Source: Litoditis marina | Taxonomy: Eukaryota > Nematoda > Chromadorea > Rhabditida > Rhabditidae | Length of the DNA stretch: 64,000 nt | Reading direction: 5' to 3' | Assembly (NCBI GenBank): GCA_964036275.1 | Contig: OZ038434.1 | Span: 12,251,259 to 12,315,258 of the forward strand | Shown here: positions 60,776 through 64,000 of the stretch, piece by piece | Numbering within the stretch: the first letter of the stretch is position 1 | Layout of the letters: each line of letters starts with the position of its first letter | Notes under the pieces: model-generated | Database searches by the model: none | The model's input: the letters and a program-made list of their open reading frames with translations, nothing else | Told to the model about the DNA's origin: nothing | Translations under genes and position numbers: made by a program

Positions 60776-62198
60776 AACAGCTCTGTTGAAATATTTAATT
60801 TGTGCTTGATCGTTGCCATTGTGCACAACCTTTAAGATATCGTCAAAAACAATAATAGTAAAAACAGTATTCTTCACACAATACACACCTCTGAATAAGG
60901 TAACAATGACCATGAAGTGGTTTATTGAACCACTGAAAGCATCAAAGCTTGGTAGATATGTTCAGTTTATGTGCTGGTTTTCAAGGGAAACCCATGAACA
61001 TTCCATGAGCTACACAATATTATTGTATACTGTAGGTTATCAATGAATAGGACATGACACTAAGTTGATGCTTTATTGCTGAAGTGCTCGCAAAGGGTGA
61101 TGTAAGTTTTCTACTTGGTCAGGTAAAACAACTAAGGTTGGTGAATGAATACGGGTTGGAAAAATATATCAGACTATGGTTTCCTCTACCCAAAGTTCAA
61201 AGTTCAAAGTGAAGTACAACGCATATATGGTTCCTTATGTTTCCGAAAACAGAAGTGAGATAGGACTTATTCGCTGAGAACAACTTATGGATAGTTATTG
61301 AATATGATTCGATCGGAATAGCAAAAAGTTAGCGGAACAGCTTTTTGTACGCTTTAATTGTGATTGGGTTTGGCTGTCTTCGCTCTGTTTATGTGATACT
61401 TCAACAGGAACAACGATTGAGCCTTTTGGAAAGTGCAATGCAAAAACCACCGAAATGTTCTCTCTCTATAATCTCAGGGGTGATTCACACAAATATGATG
61501 GGGCTAACACGTCTGATTGTCTGTCTGACAAAAACACTTATTGTTCGACGAAAAAATGGAATGATTCTCTGACTTATTATAGAAAGGTATTCCCGCTCAG
61601 TTTAGTTTTTGTATTGTTTTGTAAAACTGATGACCGAAGTTAGTGAAAGCGCACTATTTGAACATAGTGAGTGTGGACATACATACCAAACGTGCAAATT
61701 TTCATGTTTCAAAATTTCGAACCCTCACGGAGAATCTGGTACAAAGAGTTTTTAACCTCCATCAGACGTAAAATATAGCCGGATAGTTAATTCTATGATG
61801 ATGTGAGTGCGTGCAAGCGCTCGAAAAAGACGTACTGGTTTGCGTTCACTATCCGAAAAATAGAGATGCATGAGATGAAAATTGATAGAAATAAGGTATT
61901 TGTAGCAGGAAATCACCTGCGGGCATATCCTTCACCCGTCGCATCATTGAGATGGATGACTTAATGAAATAGCCGCTTTCGACCGGGCGCGCCCGATTGA
62001 AACACCGCTAGCGATAACGGAACCGTCCCAAAAAAGGGCAGAGGAAAACTGAATTGCCTCCTCTTGTTTGGGTTTCTTCGTGTTGTTTTCAGATGAAGAT
62101 ACATAGTCTATGGATTCTTATCAGAATATCCCACATTATGCACTTCGCTGAAGAAGAATTCAGCTTGAAGTTTCGAATACTTTGCATTATTGTTACAG
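60776..62198. other. Intergenic region, no confident gene
   Basis: This follows the ground-like gene start and presumably includes its promoter. Open frames are short and without splice context. A TTTTCAG followed directly by ATG at 62092 could be an upstream exon start of the weak gene candidate at 62199-62804. Confidence 0.5.
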
Positions 62199-62804
62199 AC
62201 GATGAGTCAACGGTTGAAAACGTAGAACGTCGAAATCCGAAATATATTTCTGGTCGAAAGAAGCGCATAAAATTCGTATTCAGGTATTGCTATTGACATC
62301 CGCTATCGCTATTTGGTTTTTTTGGAATATTCGGAACTTACGACCTTCGCCACGATAGTATAATATCCGAATACTCACCGATCATATGGGTACAACATGC
62401 GATTCGAACACTTTTTGTTTGGTTTTCGAGCTCGGCTACCCTGTTCAAATCAGCAAAACATCAATTTCTAACTATACACCATGTTATCACAATACGTGTT
62501 TCATTCTGATGATTCAACCACTAAAGTGGTAGTTTTTGTACGTTCTTCGATTTCAGAATTGTTTCAGGTGTCAATAGTCCACGAAGACAGAGGCTAATTC
62601 AATTAGCATCACACTTTCGTGTCTCGTTTGACAGGTATTCTCGCGTCTGCGTCTCTCTGGATTGCGTACTTTATCGCCGCTTGAAACGGACAATATCTCT
62701 CGAATTCACATACGCTTGAGACTGTCGACATTAGCTCAAGCCCGCACAGATTCAGCTATCGTTTCAGGAAGTGCAGGGAGCTTGAGGTCGATCCTCTTGT
62801 GTAA
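62199..62804 (+). CDS. Possible small gene, three linked exons
   Basis: Three segments, 62199-62283, 62557-62634 and 62768-62804, each follow a cag acceptor, end in a gt donor or a stop, and join in phase. They give a charged peptide (NPKYISGRKKRIKFVF, then SPRRQRLIQLASHF, ending ELEVDPLV). The first segment may extend upstream in frame to an ATG at 62092 that sits just after TTTTCAG. I recognise no family. The short exons could join by chance, so this is only a candidate. Confidence 0.25.
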
Positions 62805-64000
62805 TCGTGAGTGGGTTATGAGTCAAAGTGAAAAGTTGGAGTTTGATAGTTTTGGTAACAAAACTGATTTCGACATGAAAATGTTTCCAGTCAAATTTCC
62901 AGTCCAACTTAAATACCACCCTTTAGAACGACTTCTCATTCGGAGACTGGGAACAATCAAACTTTCGGCATATTCTCCACCTAGTTTTAGTTTTCGAGAA
63001 ATGGCATCTTGCGCACACGCCCGTTCAAAAATGCGTTTCGAAATGATGAGCATACTAGTTTATCCGGCTTACGGCATTTCCGGATCTTGAAAACATAATA
63101 TTGCCATTGAAATAAATCTGAAATCATGGAAAATCTCTCATGCTCTGATATAACGTCATCTGCGTTTGAAAAACACATTTTGCAAAATTGTAAGGTTTTT
63201 TAGTTCGGATAGTCTACAATGAATTGGTATTTTCCGAGGAGAAGAAGAACAGCTAACGTTGCCTGTCATTCCAGTTTTCAAAGTTGTGTATCATGTAACG
63301 ACATAAGACATGTAAAAAGGGGAAAAGACAACAACTTTCGATGTTGTTTTATGGTTTACATAATCATTCTGTTTTCTACGCTGAAAGCTGGTGAAGAAAA
63401 ATATAAAGAGTACAGGGGTAACAATTTCGTGCAATTGCAACTTTATTTCAAACGCACAACCAGTTTGGTTGTGGGTCAACTCTGCTCTATAATTTGTATG
63501 TGAACATTTGATAATTTTCACAAGAAGTGTTAAACTCATACCGTAAAAGACGGAATACGATGGTATTAGGATGACTTATTGAAATCAAATCTAGTCATTA
63601 CATGGGATGTGAATATGTTCCACGCTCAAGCACTTTTCATTAAAAACGATTGGTTATTTCTGTTCTCACTGTCACTTATCCTACCTGCTGAGCCTCGAAA
63701 AAAGACAACATGTAATATTATAGAGAATAATGAATTTATAGAAAATAAGGTTTGATATAAGCAAGCTAGTTGGTTTGCGCAGACCGCTATATTTTTCTAT
63801 TAAAAAGGCACTCTAGTAATTTCAGACTATGAGTTTGAATGGTACTTCCGTTCCGGCATAATCTGAGCTGCAGGAAGTTTTCTAGAGGGATCGCACCGTA
63901 TTTCCAAATGAGGGAAGGAATGTGTGTGAGACAATAAAGACCAAGCAATAAAGATGCAAAAATAGTGATTTCAATTGACTTGCAACTGCAGTCTCGGTTC
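62805..64000. other. Right end of window, no gene seen
   Basis: The region is AT-rich. The 142-codon open frame at 62662-63090 (+) overlaps the weaker spliced candidate and shows no family motif. A gene beginning beyond the window edge cannot be excluded. Confidence 0.45.

Noticed and set aside
62662..63090. 142-codon plus-strand open frame
   Set aside because: No recognisable family, no splice partners and ordinary intergenic composition; kept only as a remark beside the spliced candidate at 62199-62804.

Overview
The window reads as genomic DNA of a nematode, most likely a rhabditid related to Caenorhabditis. Genes are split into many short exons, and introns end in the worm consensus TTTCAG. 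Several predicted starts lie at or just after an isolated TTTCAG, which looks like a spliced-leader acceptor. The families present (ground-like hedgehog-related protein, cuticlin-type ZP protein, short SH2 tyrosine kinase, divergent PP1) are typical of nematodes. Gene models below were built by hand: I translated each exon and required that splice phases join.

Bases 1-26163 are a tandem array of a unit of about 12.04 kb: the tail of one copy (1-2080) and two whole copies (2081-14124 and 14125-26163). The array enters from the left edge, so the real copy number is unknown. Each whole unit carries, on the minus strand, a 504-aa SH2 plus tyrosine kinase gene, then 441 bp downstream a 375-aa PP1-like gene in which all six metal ligands are substituted, i.e. 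a predicted pseudophosphatase. The rest of the unit is a spacer with a MITE, a diverged duplicated block and a cluster of C/G-run palindromes with a homopolymer G tract. The copies are nearly identical; the differences I found are all outside exons.

Bases 26164-64000 are single copy. In order they hold: a cuticlin-type ZP transmembrane protein (+, 28076-32268); an acidic, Tyr/Ser-rich protein with two alternative first exons (+, 36406-42630); an unrecognised basic 176-aa protein (-, 43591-48587); an unrecognised 175-aa protein (+, 48641-50321) whose proposed start is only 53 bp from that of its neighbour; an unrecognised 126-aa helical protein (-, 50667-52131); a 574-aa secreted ground-like protein with long Gln- and Pro/Thr-rich linkers (-, 52975-60769); and a weak small gene candidate near 62.2-62.8 kb.

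Non-coding structure includes a MITE with GGCGGCGTAG termini, a CGAAACTC-rich foldback element, a 202-bp-arm inverted repeat next to a 130-bp-period satellite containing TGACGTCA in the first large ground-like intron, small TGTAGTTTGA/TCAAACTACA elements, and several long G tracts. The ZP and ground-like proteins would act in cuticle or apical extracellular matrix. The kinase and pseudophosphatase resemble the expanded, often sperm-enriched, phospho-signalling families of worms. That role is inference, because nothing in the sequence itself shows expression.
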